Assembly (NCBI GenBank): GCA_934359255.1
Contig: CAKRLG010000006.1
Span: 1-64,000, forward strand
Source of the DNA: an uncultured Ruminococcus sp.
GTDB taxonomy: Bacteria > Bacillota > Clostridia > Lachnospirales > Lachnospiraceae
Reading direction: 5' to 3'
Length of the DNA stretch: 64,000 nucleotides
The translations under genes were made by a program, and so were the position numbers. The notes beneath the pieces were generated by a model. The model saw nothing but the letters and a program-made list of their open reading frames with translations, was not told the origin of the DNA and searched no databases. Below are positions 1 to 7,861 of the stretch, in pieces. How positions within the stretch are numbered: position 1 is the stretch's first letter; each line of letters begins with the position of its first letter.

Positions 1-366
1 AATACCAGGTTCCTCCCAGGTTGATCCATCCGGTTGCCATCGCTCCGCTTCCCGTCAGATAATACCAGGTTCCTCCGTGATTCAGCCAGCCGGTCTGCAT
101 CGCTCCGCTTCCATTGGAATAATACCATGCGCCATTCACCTGATACCAGCCGATTTTCATAGCACCATTGCCCGGGTTCAGGTAATACCAGGTTCCTCCC
201 AGGTTGATCCATCCGGTTGCCATCGCTCCGCTTCCCGTCAGATAATACCAGGTTCCTCCGCGATTCAGCCAGCCGGTCTGCATCGCTCCGCTTCCATTGG
301 AATAATACCATACACCTTTGACCTGATACCAGCCGGTTTTCATAGCCCCGTTTTCACCCATATAAT
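1..366 (-). repeat. Duplicated 183-bp (61-residue) module within the wall-binding array
   Basis: Bases 1-120 and 184-303 are identical at 119 of 120 positions (the one difference is at 78/261), giving a period of 183 bp, that is three wall-binding repeats of 20, 20 and 21 residues. The third repeat of each block has diverged more. The near identity shows a recent in-frame duplication or gene conversion. The array may continue left of the window. Confidence 0.85.
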
Positions 367-1651
367 ACCAGCTTCCGCCAACATTGATCCAGCCGGTCGC
401 CAGAGATCCGTTTCCATTTACCCAGTACCAGGTTCCGTTCATCAGATACCATCCTGTAGTGCTCAGCATTGCGCCGCTTCCATCACTGTAGAACAACTGT
501 CCGGTGGCATCCTTATAAAATCCGGTGAGCATTCTTCCGTCTGCCGGATTCAGATAATACCACTTACCATTGATTATTCTCCAGCCGGTTGCCACCCTGC
601 CGTTTTCGATCCAGTACCAGGAACCATTCATCTGCTGCCAGTTATTTCCCAGCTGTCTTGCTGTTCCTGCCTGTACATCAAAATAATAGGCAACACCGTT
701 TACTGTCTGGAATCCGTTCTGTGGTACTCCGTCTGCATTCAGAAAATACGTTTTTCCATTTATTCCTGTCTGCATACCGGTTTTCGAAGTATCTCTGCTT
801 CCGTCAGCCTTCAGGAAGTACCATCTTCCGTTGATCTGCTGCCAGTTCACTTTAGAAGTATCTCTGGTTCCATCGTTTTTCAGCATATACCAACTATTTT
901 CAATCTGGTACCAACCTGCATTCTGAATAGCTGCCACACCTTTGCTGGCTTTCATCCATACATTTTCAATCTGCACCCAGCCTGTTTTAGAAGTATCGAC
1001 GGTTCCATCCTCTTTCAGATAATACCAGTCTTCTTCCGGCTGCTGCCATCCCGCTTTTTCTCTGGTGTCTGCCGCTTTTCCATCTGATCCCAGATAATGC
1101 CATGCACCGTTTTCATCTGCTTCCTGTGCCCAGCAATCTTTCAACATACTTCCAAGAGTATCTGTGGCAGGATCGTTTCCTTCTTTGGAAAAATAGTACA
1201 ATCCCGGTTCGAGTTTATCAGCTGACGAATCTGTTGTTGAATCATCCACTTTGACGTACCCGGTCGTCATATCACCGTCTTTATTAATATAGTATGTTTT
1301 TCCATCATTGGTATAGGCTTTGTCATGTGCATAGTCATCATTGTCCGTGGCAGTACTCTCACCCAGTTTTAACTTCCACACAACTCCGTCTTCTGTTTCA
1401 AATTTTTTCCATGTCGGTGCAACTTCTTTTTCTGCCCCATCAGCATCTGCAGATTTTTCTTCATCCTGTGTCTGTGGAATCTGAACTGCATCTGTTGCAT
1501 TTTCTTTCGGTGCTTCCTGCTGTTTTTCATTCTCTGCAGAATCCTGTGTAACAGTAGTACCTGTTACATTTTCTGCTGCTACCGTCGGAACAGCCACCGC
1601 TAATGTCAGTACAATTCCCAAAGTGAATAATATGCTTCTTCTCTTTTTCAT
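1..1651 (-). CDS. Secreted cell-wall-binding repeat protein (choline/glucan-binding type), truncated by the window edge
   Basis: The 550 codons seen here start with ATG at 1651, seven bases after AGGAGG. Residues 1-26 are a signal peptide (MKKRR, hydrophobic core, VAA). An acidic Gln/Glu/Ala-rich linker follows to about residue 80. The rest is a long array of 20-21-residue cell-wall-binding modules of the form GW-x-WYYL-x-GAM-x-TGW, rich in Trp, Tyr and Gly. Such modules in Gram-positive bacteria bind choline on teichoic acids or glucans. No enzymatic domain is visible before the array, so a catalytic or adhesive domain, if any, lies beyond base 1. There is no stop codon in the window. A TATAAT box at 1707-1712 (minus strand) is the likely -10, but I see no good -35. 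The divergent neighbour is a LicC-like enzyme, which fits, but does not prove, a choline link. Confidence 0.88.
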   Translation of the reverse strand, partial: MKKRRSILFTLGIVLTLAVAVPTVAAENVTGTTVTQDSAENEKQQEAPKENATDAVQIPQTQDEEKSADADGAEKEVAPTWKKFETEDGVVWKLKLGESTATDNDDYAHDKAYTNDGKTYYINKDGDMTTGYVKVDDSTTDSSADKLEPGLYYFSKEGNDPATDTLGSMLKDCWAQEADENGAWHYLGSDGKAADTREKAGWQQPEEDWYYLKEDGTVDTSKTGWVQIENVWMKASKGVAAIQNAGWYQIENSWYMLKNDGTRDTSKVNWQQINGRWYFLKADGSRDTSKTGMQTGINGKTYFLNADGVPQNGFQTVNGVAYYFDVQAGTARQLGNNWQQMNGSWYWIENGRVATGWRIINGKWYYLNPADGRMLTGFYKDATGQLFYSDGSGAMLSTTGWYLMNGTWYWVNGNGSLATGWINVGGSWYYMGENGAMKTGWYQVKGVWYYSNGSGAMQTGWLNRGGTWYYLTGSGAMATGWINLGGTWYYLNPGNGAMKIGWYQVNGAWYYSNGSGAMQTGWLNHGGTWYYLTGSGAMATGWINLGGTWY

Positions 1652-1814
1652 CTGTTCCCCTCCTGTATTTTCCGCACATACAAACCTGCGCTCTCTATTT
1701 TATTGTATTATACTCTTATTAATATTTTAATCATATTTCGTTACAGATTTCTTACAATTCCGTCTCTTTATACGCTTTTGGGTTTTAACCCTTTCTCCCC
1801 CCACACCATTTTTC

Positions 1815-1843
1815 TTGACATTCCCTGAAAACTGCACTACAAT
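1815..1843 (+). promoter_or_regulatory. Sigma-A-type promoter for the LicC-like gene
   Basis: TTGACA (1815-1820) and TACAAT (1838-1843) are separated by 17 bases, close to the housekeeping consensus. They lie 46 bases before the ATG at 1889. Confidence 0.8.
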
Positions 1844-1888
1844 CGATACGTTGTTATTGTGTTTTATTCACAGGAGGATTCCTTCGTT

Positions 1889-2665
1889 ATGGTAAAGTCT
1901 GAGTTCGATGACTGCTTTCAAAACGGAAATTATGATGCGCTCCGTCCTTATCATGTAGACAATGCCATCATCCTTGCCGCCGGTATGTGTTCCCGCTTCA
2001 AACCCCTGTCTGATACAAAGCCTAAAGCTTTTCTGAAGGTTAAGGGAGAGATTCTTATTGAACGGATGATCCGTCAGCTGATTGAGGCTGAGATTCCGGA
2101 AATCTATATCGTGGTTGGTCATCAAAAAGAAGCATTTTCTTATCTGGCAGAAAAATATGGTGTGTGCCTGATTGAAAATACAGAGTATGCAGTCCGAAAT
2201 AATCTTTCATCTATTTATGCCGCACGAAAGGTGCTGAAAAATTCATACATCTGTTGTTCTGATCTGTACTGTATGGAAAATATTTTTGATTCTTATGTAT
2301 ATGAATCTTATTACGCCGGTACTTTTTCTTCTGAAAAAACAGATAAGTTATGCGTTACTACCGGTTTTAACGGAAAAATTTCCCGTATTCGAAAAGGTGG
2401 CAGCAATTGCTGGTATATGACCGGTCCCGCTTACTGGGATAATCAGTTTTCTGCCCGTTTCTGTGAACTGATGCAGAAAGAATACGATAACCCAAGTTCA
2501 AAAGACCTCAGTTGGGAAGCTTTTTACAGTCATCATCTGGACGAACTTTCCCTGAGTCTTCGAAAATATCCAGAAGGTATTGTCCGGGAATTTAACAGTC
2601 TCGATGAGCTCTGTCTTTTCGATACTTCTTATATCCCATACAGGGATTCGCTGAAAGTAACCTGA
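1889..2665 (+). CDS. LicC-like sugar-phosphate/phosphocholine nucleotidyltransferase
   Basis: This 258-residue protein belongs to the NTP-transferase (GT-A fold) family. After a 25-residue extension comes the nucleotide-binding signature LAAGMCSRF (29-37) and PKAFLKVKG (45-53, with the conserved Lys). SDLY (124-127) supplies the probable metal-binding Asp, and EFNSLDEL (234-241) is a C-terminal motif seen in LicC-type CTP:phosphocholine cytidylyltransferases and related enzymes. The ATG at 1889 is preferred to a GTG at 1859 because AGGAGG (1872-1877) lies between them. The gene stands alone behind its own promoter. The divergent neighbour carries choline-binding-type repeats, so activation of phosphocholine for surface polymers is an attractive inference; another nucleotide-sugar substrate is possible. 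Confidence 0.75.
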   Translation: MVKSEFDDCFQNGNYDALRPYHVDNAIILAAGMCSRFKPLSDTKPKAFLKVKGEILIERMIRQLIEAEIPEIYIVVGHQKEAFSYLAEKYGVCLIENTEYAVRNNLSSIYAARKVLKNSYICCSDLYCMENIFDSYVYESYYAGTFSSEKTDKLCVTTGFNGKISRIRKGGSNCWYMTGPAYWDNQFSARFCELMQKEYDNPSSKDLSWEAFYSHHLDELSLSLRKYPEGIVREFNSLDELCLFDTSYIPYRDSLKVT

Positions 2666-2741
2666 TCATTTATCGCCTTTTATACAGACAGGAATTCTCT
2701 CAGTATCTGTGTACACCAGAAGAAGTATCGTCTGATTTTGG

Positions 2742-3416
2742 TTATCCTGCAATACCGATCTGCTGTTTCGCTTCCTGAAGTCGTTGCTCAAACTGACGGT
2801 AGAAATCCCGTTTTCCATCATACGGCTTCTGATAAAACAGTGTCAGCAAATACAGATGAAGTTTCTTTACCAGTGCTTCCTGTGAAATTCCCTCCAGCAC
2901 CTTCTGTGCATCCTTCTGAAAATAGTGCCACTGTGCCACAAAATTCTCATATTTTCCGATTTCTTCCACTCCCAGCCAGTTTTTGATCTTTACTTTGGAC
3001 TTCGGCTCTTTTTTACACTCATATATCTGAAGAAAATACTGAAATCCGCCTTCACCGTCATAACATCTTCCCAGTGGAAACAACCGACAGATCCCCGGTC
3101 GGATCGCATGGATGTTACAGCGGCCTTTTTCATTTAAAAACGGGCACTGTTCTTCTTTTCCGGTCATCTTCATATTCGGCTGGATAAATCCGTCCACCAC
3201 CTGCAGTTCCACACAGGTAGTTAAAAGATCTTCAAACGTACATTCCAATCCCGTTGTCAACCGGTAAATATCCATTGGATCCAGAAAGATCGAGTTTCCC
3301 ATCCCCCGACAGCAGTCGGAACATCCCTGACATTCACCGCATCCTGCCTTTACCATATCTTTATTTGTATATAATTTTCCATCAGATATTTTCTGTAAAT
3401 CAATTTCTCTTTCCAT
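2742..3416 (-). CDS. YkgJ-family cysteine-cluster protein
   Basis: The 224-residue product has the dense N-terminal cysteine cluster typical of the YkgJ (CxxCxxCC) family: Cys26, Cys29, Cys32, Cys35 and Cys36 in the stretch GCGECQGCSDCC. More cysteines follow in the middle (CPFLNEKGRCNIHAIRPGIC), the usual second half of the presumed metal or iron-sulfur site. The C-terminal part is Lys/Gln-rich and helical, without membrane segments. The biochemical role of the family is not established; a metal- or Fe-S-binding protein is the usual reading. The start ATG at 3416 follows AGGTGAG. It is divergent from the cyclophilin gene. Confidence 0.82.
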   Translation of the reverse strand: MEREIDLQKISDGKLYTNKDMVKAGCGECQGCSDCCRGMGNSIFLDPMDIYRLTTGLECTFEDLLTTCVELQVVDGFIQPNMKMTGKEEQCPFLNEKGRCNIHAIRPGICRLFPLGRCYDGEGGFQYFLQIYECKKEPKSKVKIKNWLGVEEIGKYENFVAQWHYFQKDAQKVLEGISQEALVKKLHLYLLTLFYQKPYDGKRDFYRQFEQRLQEAKQQIGIAG

Positions 3417-3439
3417 AATTTTCTCACCTATTCTTTTCC

Positions 3440-3468
3440 TTGCGCCTTTGTTCTTTCCATATTATAAT
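3440..3468 (+). promoter_or_regulatory. Promoter for the cyclophilin gene
   Basis: TTGCGC (3440-3445), 17-base spacer, TATAAT (3463-3468), followed 49 bases later by the ATG at 3518. Confidence 0.7.
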
Positions 3469-3517
3469 GAGTTCTGACAGCTGTAGCAGCTGAAAAACGA
3501 AAAAAGGAGCGTTTATC

Positions 3518-4036
3518 ATGTCAAATCCTGTTATTACGATTACAATGGAAAACGGTGATGTGATGAAGGGCGAACTCTATCCTGAAATCGCCCCAAACAC
3601 CGTCAACAACTTTATCAGCCTGGCAAACAAACATTTTTACGATGGAAAAATCTTTCATCGTGTCATTCCAGGTTTCATGATCCAGGGCGGATGCCCGGAA
3701 GGAACCGGGATGGGTGGCCCCGGATACTCTATCAAAGGAGAATTTGCACAGAATGGTTTTGCCAACGATCTGAAGCACACTCCTGGTGTTTTGTCCATGG
3801 CACGTGCCATGCATCCGGATTCTGCCGGAAGTCAGTTCTTCATTATGCATGAGACCTCCCCACATCTGGATGGTGCTTATGCAGCCTTCGGTAAGATCAC
3901 AGAAGGTCTTGATGTCATTGACAAAATCGCCACTGTACCAACTGATTTCCGTGACAGACCACTGGAAGATCAGGTGATTGCAACCATCGTAATCGACACA
4001 CTGGGCGAAACTTATCCGGAACCGGTGACGGTTTAA
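3518..4036 (+). CDS. ppiB: Cyclophilin-type peptidyl-prolyl cis-trans isomerase
   Basis: This 172-residue protein is a single cyclophilin domain with no signal peptide, so it is cytosolic. It speeds cis-trans isomerisation of prolyl peptide bonds during folding. Recognisable family motifs are FHRVIPGFMIQGG, with the catalytic Arg and Phe, then GVLSMAR and SAGSQFFI, and the final DVIDKIA helix. Length matches bacterial cytosolic cyclophilins. The ATG is placed by AGGAG at 3505-3509. It is monocistronic: its own promoter lies upstream and a bidirectional hairpin terminator follows at 4076-4111. Confidence 0.95.
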   Translation: MSNPVITITMENGDVMKGELYPEIAPNTVNNFISLANKHFYDGKIFHRVIPGFMIQGGCPEGTGMGGPGYSIKGEFAQNGFANDLKHTPGVLSMARAMHPDSAGSQFFIMHETSPHLDGAYAAFGKITEGLDVIDKIATVPTDFRDRPLEDQVIATIVIDTLGETYPEPVTV

Positions 4037-4075
4037 TCCGAAAGTTTCAAAACAATTTATCTGTCAAAACACAGG

Positions 4076-4111
4076 GAAAACGTCGGCGTCATTTTCGGCA
4101 CCGGCGTTTTC
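4076..4111. terminator. Bidirectional terminator between ppiB and the YigZ gene
   Basis: Arms GAAAACGTCGG (4076-4086) and CCGGCGTTTTC (4101-4111) pair with one G-T wobble, with A- and T-rich flanks. It sits between the convergent 3' ends of the two genes and touches the stop codon of the minus-strand gene. Confidence 0.7.
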
Positions 4112-4777
4112 TCACCCTCTCAATTCATCCCCCATCAGTATCTTCCCGTTCCACACCGCATAATAGCAGTTATCCACAATCTCCTGACTGGCCCGTGCAT
4201 TTGTTGCCTCTGTCAGCAATTTTTGAAAATGTTCTGTCTCGCTCATTGGAAGAAGTACCTGAAACCGTACTTTATCCGTATACTCAGACTCAAGCACCGG
4301 AATTTTATTTTCTCCGATCAGATACTGGATCTTTCCCACCCCGTTGTAATCCGTTCCGATCTCCAGGATATTTCCATACTGTTTTTCGATCAGATCACTC
4401 TGTGCCAGACCTTCCTGTACCGCCTTCGAATACGCACGCACAAGTCCTCCGGTTCCCAGAAGCGTTCCACCAAAGTATCTTGTCACCACAACCGCTGTAT
4501 TATACAGTTCTTCCCCAAGTAACACATCCAGCATGGGTTTTCCTGCTGTTCCACTTGGTTCTCCATCATCACTGCATCGCACACATTCCCTCCGTTCTCC
4601 GATCACATAGGCAAAACAGTTATGAGTGGCATTCCAGTACTTTTTCTTCATCTCTTCTATAAATGCCAGCGCTTCTTCTTCTGTCTCCACAAGACGTACC
4701 GTAGCAATAAATCGGGATTTTTTTTCAATAATTTCTCCTTTTTTTCCACGATAGACTGTTTTATATCGCTCCAACAT
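4112..4777 (-). CDS. YigZ/IMPACT family protein
   Basis: The 221-residue product matches the YigZ (UPF0029, IMPACT) family: an N-terminal IMPACT domain with KKSRFIATV, YWNATHNCFAYVIG and DDGEPSGTAGKPML, then VVVTRYFGGTLLGTGGLVRAYSKA, and a short C-terminal DUF1949-type domain. The bacterial family is conserved but its biochemical role is uncertain; the eukaryotic IMPACT relative affects translation control through GCN1/GCN2. The ATG at 4777 is chosen because AAGGAG lies a few bases upstream, while an earlier ATG at 4801 has no ribosome site. It is divergent from the class A PBP gene. Confidence 0.88.
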   Translation of the reverse strand: MLERYKTVYRGKKGEIIEKKSRFIATVRLVETEEEALAFIEEMKKKYWNATHNCFAYVIGERRECVRCSDDGEPSGTAGKPMLDVLLGEELYNTAVVVTRYFGGTLLGTGGLVRAYSKAVQEGLAQSDLIEKQYGNILEIGTDYNGVGKIQYLIGENKIPVLESEYTDKVRFQVLLPMSETEHFQKLLTEATNARASQEIVDNCYYAVWNGKILMGDELRG

Positions 4778-4813
4778 GGTAATTCTCCTTATAAGTATCA
4801 TTCATTGTTTTTT

Positions 4814-4843
4814 ATTATAGGGGATTTTCCTTTCTGGATGCAA
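4814..4843 (-). promoter_or_regulatory. Promoter for the YigZ gene
   Basis: On the minus strand, TTGCAT (4838-4843), 18-base spacer, TATAAT (4814-4819). Confidence 0.65.
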
Positions 4844-4890
4844 GGAAAATGTGAACTTTTTAATTCAGTCTTTTATTGAATTTTGAAATT

Positions 4891-4899
4891 TGCTATAAT
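4891..4899 (+). promoter_or_regulatory. Extended -10 promoter for the class A PBP gene
   Basis: TGCTATAAT: a TGn extension directly ahead of a perfect TATAAT (4894-4899), with no convincing -35. The start codon at 4924 is only 24 bases downstream, so the leader is short. Confidence 0.55.
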
Positions 4900-4923
4900 A
4901 AGCAGGATAAAGGAGGTACACAA

Positions 4924-7548
4924 ATGAATTTTGGAAAAAATTCCACCCAGAAAAAGCGAAAACAACTGTCTTCCGCCTCCTCGAAAAGAGGAAAACGGGC
5001 GGGTGTCACTTTTCTGCGCATTCTGTTTCTGAGTTTTGCTGCAGTATGTGTGATCTTCTGTTGCATGGGGATTGGCGCCTTCCGTGCTATTCTCGATACT
5101 GCTCCGGATATCTCTGATGTAAACATCATGCCCAGTGGAAATGCCACCTTCGTGTATGATGCAGATGGTAATCAGCTTCAGAAACTGTCCGCTCCCAATG
5201 CCAACCGTATGTCGGTATCGATCAGCAAGATTCCGCTGAATATGCAGCATGCAATCGTTGCCATCGAGGATGAACGTTTTTACGAACATAATGGAATCGA
5301 TATTCAGGGAATTTTACGTGCTTTTGTAAACGGTGTCTCCCATGGATTTCATTTTAATGAGGGCGCCAGTACTCTGACACAGCAGCTTCTGAAAAATAAT
5401 GTATTTACCAACTGGACCAACGAAGGTAAGATTGAACGTTTCAAGCGTAAGATCCAGGAACAATACCTGGCACTTCAGCTGGAAGCTTCCCTGACTGCCG
5501 AAGGAATGGATACCAAAAGTGTAATTCTGGAAAATTATCTGAATACCATCAATCTGTCTGCCGGAACCTATGGTGTCCAGGCAGCGGCTCAGCGCTATTT
5601 CGGAAAAAACAGTGAAGATCTGACACTTTCCGAATGTGCTGTACTTGCTGCAATCCCCCAGAATCCTTATGCATATAATCCGATTCGTTTTCCGGAAGAA
5701 AATGCAAAACGCCGCAAAAAGGTGCTGACCAATATGCGGGATCAGGGATATATTTCCGAAACAGAATATCAGGAAGCACTTGCCGACAACGTCTATGAAC
5801 GGATCCAGGAAACAGATTCTTCCCAGGAAACCGCTACCCCGTACTCTTATTTCATTGATGAACTGACCTCACAGATCATTACAGATCTGCAGGAACAGAA
5901 AGGCTATACAAAAGTACAGGCACAAAACGCCCTTTACAGTGGCGGTCTTCGGATCTATACCACACAGGATCCGGCCATTCAGTCTATTCTGGATGAAGAA
6001 TATCAAAATGAAGAAAACTTCCCGGCTCATATACAGCTGGGTATCGACTGGGCTCTGACAGTGCAGAAAGCAGACGGAACCATCCAGAACTATAGTAAAG
6101 AAATGATGAAACTATATTTCAAAGATCATGGAGAAGATAATTTTGACCTTTTATTTGACTCCGAAGAAGAAGCGCAACACTATGTGGATGAATATAAAGC
6201 AGCCGTTGTCGGTGAAGGCGAAACCATTCTTGCCGAACGAATCAGCTTCGCTCCTCAGCCACAATCTTCTATGGTTATCATTGACCAGCACACCGGATAT
6301 GTCAAAGCTCTGGTCGGAGGACGTGGTGAAAAGACTGCCAGTCTTACCCTGAACCGGGCAACCGATACCTACCGCCAGCCTGGTTCTACTTTCAAACCGC
6401 TGGCTGTCTACGGACCTGCAATCAATGATCTGGGACTTACTCTGGCAGACACTTATGTGGACCAGGCAATCACTTATGAGAATACAAACCGCCCGGTTAA
6501 AAATGCCTACAGCGGTTATCGCGGTACCATGACGATCCGTGATGCCCTCAAGTATTCCTGTAATACCATTGCCGTACAGTGTTTCCGTGATGTCACCCCC
6601 CGACTCGGATATACGTATCTGAAAGATCTGGGGTTCGAAAAAGTTACCGATCACGAAGTAATCAACGGTCAGGTTTTCGATGATGCGAGAGAACCTACTG
6701 CCCTGGGCGGTATCACCAACGGTGTCTCCACACTGGAACTGACTGCTGCCTATGCTGCAATTGCAAATGGTGGTACTTACACCAAACCGGTATTTTATAC
6801 CAAGATTCTGGATCAGAACGGAGATGTGGTACTGGAAAACAAACCCAAAACAACCGAAGTCTTCCGTGAAAGCACTGCTTATCTGCTTACAAGTGCTCTC
6901 GAAAGTGTTGTCAACGACGAGGGTGGTACCGGTAACGGTCTGAAACTGGATAATATGCCGGTAGCAGGTAAGACAGGTACAACGTCTGCAACCCGTGACG
7001 TGTGGTTTGCAGGTTTTACACCATATTACACCTGTGCCGTATGGGCAGGTTATGACACCAACGAATTTCTGGAAGATGACTGCAAATCTTTCCATAAAAA
7101 CTTGTGGAAAAAGGTTATGGGCCGGATCCATGCAGATCTTCCTTATGTGGATTTCGAGATTCCTTCTACTGTAAAACAGGCTACGATCTGTACTTCCAGC
7201 GGACTGCTGGCAGGTTCCGGATGCCCGACCCGTACAGAATATTTTGAAACTTCTACCATTCCTACTGTGCGGTGTACCCGCCATTATGTGGCTCCTACAC
7301 CAGCTCCGTTGCCCTCACAGGAAGCAAGTCCTTCCGACTCTGAGAGTAATACAGATGGTGATACCACTACCGGTGATGGCACAGATTCTGCGACCGGTGA
7401 TGGCACAACAACTGATGCCGGTGCCGGCGCAACACCGTCGGATACCGGTGGCACTGGTGCTGCACCGCCGGATGCTTCTGCTCCGGCTGCAGGCGGTGAT
7501 CCTGCCACTCCGGATACCGGCGGACAGGATGCTGCTCCGGCCGCCTGA
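4924..7548 (+). CDS. Class A penicillin-binding protein (bifunctional transglycosylase/transpeptidase, PBP1A type)
   Basis: The 874-residue product polymerises lipid II into glycan strands and cross-links them outside the membrane. A Lys/Arg-rich cytoplasmic tail leads into one transmembrane segment (about 26-55). The GT51 domain shows EDERFYEHNGID (catalytic Glu115), GASTLTQQLLKN, and AVLAAIPQNP. The transpeptidase domain has SxxK at Ser488-Lys491 (PGSTFK), SCN 545-547, and KTGTT 683-687. From about residue 793 the tail is low-complexity, rich in Pro, Ser, Thr, Gly, Asp and Ala, a common feature of Gram-positive PBP1. The ATG at 4924 follows AAAGGAGGT by six bases. A strong hairpin at 7613-7665 ends the transcript. 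Confidence 0.95.
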   Translation: MNFGKNSTQKKRKQLSSASSKRGKRAGVTFLRILFLSFAAVCVIFCCMGIGAFRAILDTAPDISDVNIMPSGNATFVYDADGNQLQKLSAPNANRMSVSISKIPLNMQHAIVAIEDERFYEHNGIDIQGILRAFVNGVSHGFHFNEGASTLTQQLLKNNVFTNWTNEGKIERFKRKIQEQYLALQLEASLTAEGMDTKSVILENYLNTINLSAGTYGVQAAAQRYFGKNSEDLTLSECAVLAAIPQNPYAYNPIRFPEENAKRRKKVLTNMRDQGYISETEYQEALADNVYERIQETDSSQETATPYSYFIDELTSQIITDLQEQKGYTKVQAQNALYSGGLRIYTTQDPAIQSILDEEYQNEENFPAHIQLGIDWALTVQKADGTIQNYSKEMMKLYFKDHGEDNFDLLFDSEEEAQHYVDEYKAAVVGEGETILAERISFAPQPQSSMVIIDQHTGYVKALVGGRGEKTASLTLNRATDTYRQPGSTFKPLAVYGPAINDLGLTLADTYVDQAITYENTNRPVKNAYSGYRGTMTIRDALKYSCNTIAVQCFRDVTPRLGYTYLKDLGFEKVTDHEVINGQVFDDAREPTALGGITNGVSTLELTAAYAAIANGGTYTKPVFYTKILDQNGDVVLENKPKTTEVFRESTAYLLTSALESVVNDEGGTGNGLKLDNMPVAGKTGTTSATRDVWFAGFTPYYTCAVWAGYDTNEFLEDDCKSFHKNLWKKVMGRIHADLPYVDFEIPSTVKQATICTSSGLLAGSGCPTRTEYFETSTIPTVRCTRHYVAPTPAPLPSQEASPSDSESNTDGDTTTGDGTDSATGDGTTTDAGAGATPSDTGGTGAAPPDASAPAAGGDPATPDTGGQDAAPAA

Positions 7549-7612
7549 CAGATCCCATAACAGATGGAATCATAATTGGTCCGTGGAACCGATTCTTGCG
7601 ATACAAGGCACC

Positions 7613-7665
7613 AAAAAGAACGGATACAAAACCATGTTTTTCATGGATTTGTATCCGTTCTTTTT
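7613..7665. terminator. Strong bidirectional terminator after the class A PBP gene
   Basis: A 24-bp stem with a single A-A mismatch (7613-7636 with 7642-7665) and a five-base loop, starting with AAAAAG and ending with CTTTTT. It serves the PBP gene and possibly glcK on the other strand. Confidence 0.85.
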
Positions 7666-7676
7666 GTTATTCAGAC

Positions 7677-7818
7677 GTAACTGTTCAGTACCTTCACAGT
7701 TACGTGCCAAAATGCATTTAAAATCACCTTCGGTGATGGCATTTTGGCTTGTATGTCTCGGGATTTTGGCATATTCATGCCAAAACACCTCGCGGTACAG
7801 TGGCTACTGAATAGTTAC
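7677..7818. repeat. Family A structured repeat, copy 1 (142 bp)
   Basis: The ends GTAACTGTTCAGTA (7677-7690) and TACTGAATAGTTAC (7805-7818) are inverted repeats with one G-T wobble. Inside are hairpin GCCAAAATGC/GCATTTTGGC (7706-7715 with 7739-7748), which encloses ATCACC-TTC-GGTGAT, and hairpin TTTTGGCAT-ATTC-ATGCCAAAA (7764-7785). Copy 2 at 25790-25931 has the same length and 134 of 142 identical bases. It fills most of the 313-base gap between the convergent PBP and glcK genes. It has no coding potential worth naming. Confidence 0.85.
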
Positions 7819-7861
7819 ATTCAGACAACGATTTCATCTCATTGTTTGTTCTTATTTTCAT

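Noticed and set aside
1..366. CRISPR-like array of short direct repeats
   Set aside because: The period is 60-63 bases in frame, with conserved protein repeats and no unique spacers.
77..1087. 336-codon open frame on the plus strand with internal repeats
   Set aside because: Its repeats are the reverse complement of the wall-binding array on the minus strand, which has a signal peptide and ribosome site.
1859..1889. GTG start at 1859 for the LicC-like gene
   Set aside because: The AGGAGG at 1872-1877 lies inside that extension, so ATG 1889 is the start.
7677..7818. tRNA-like cloverleaf reading of family A
   Set aside because: It has closed ends and three hairpins but no T-loop, anticodon loop or CCA pattern.
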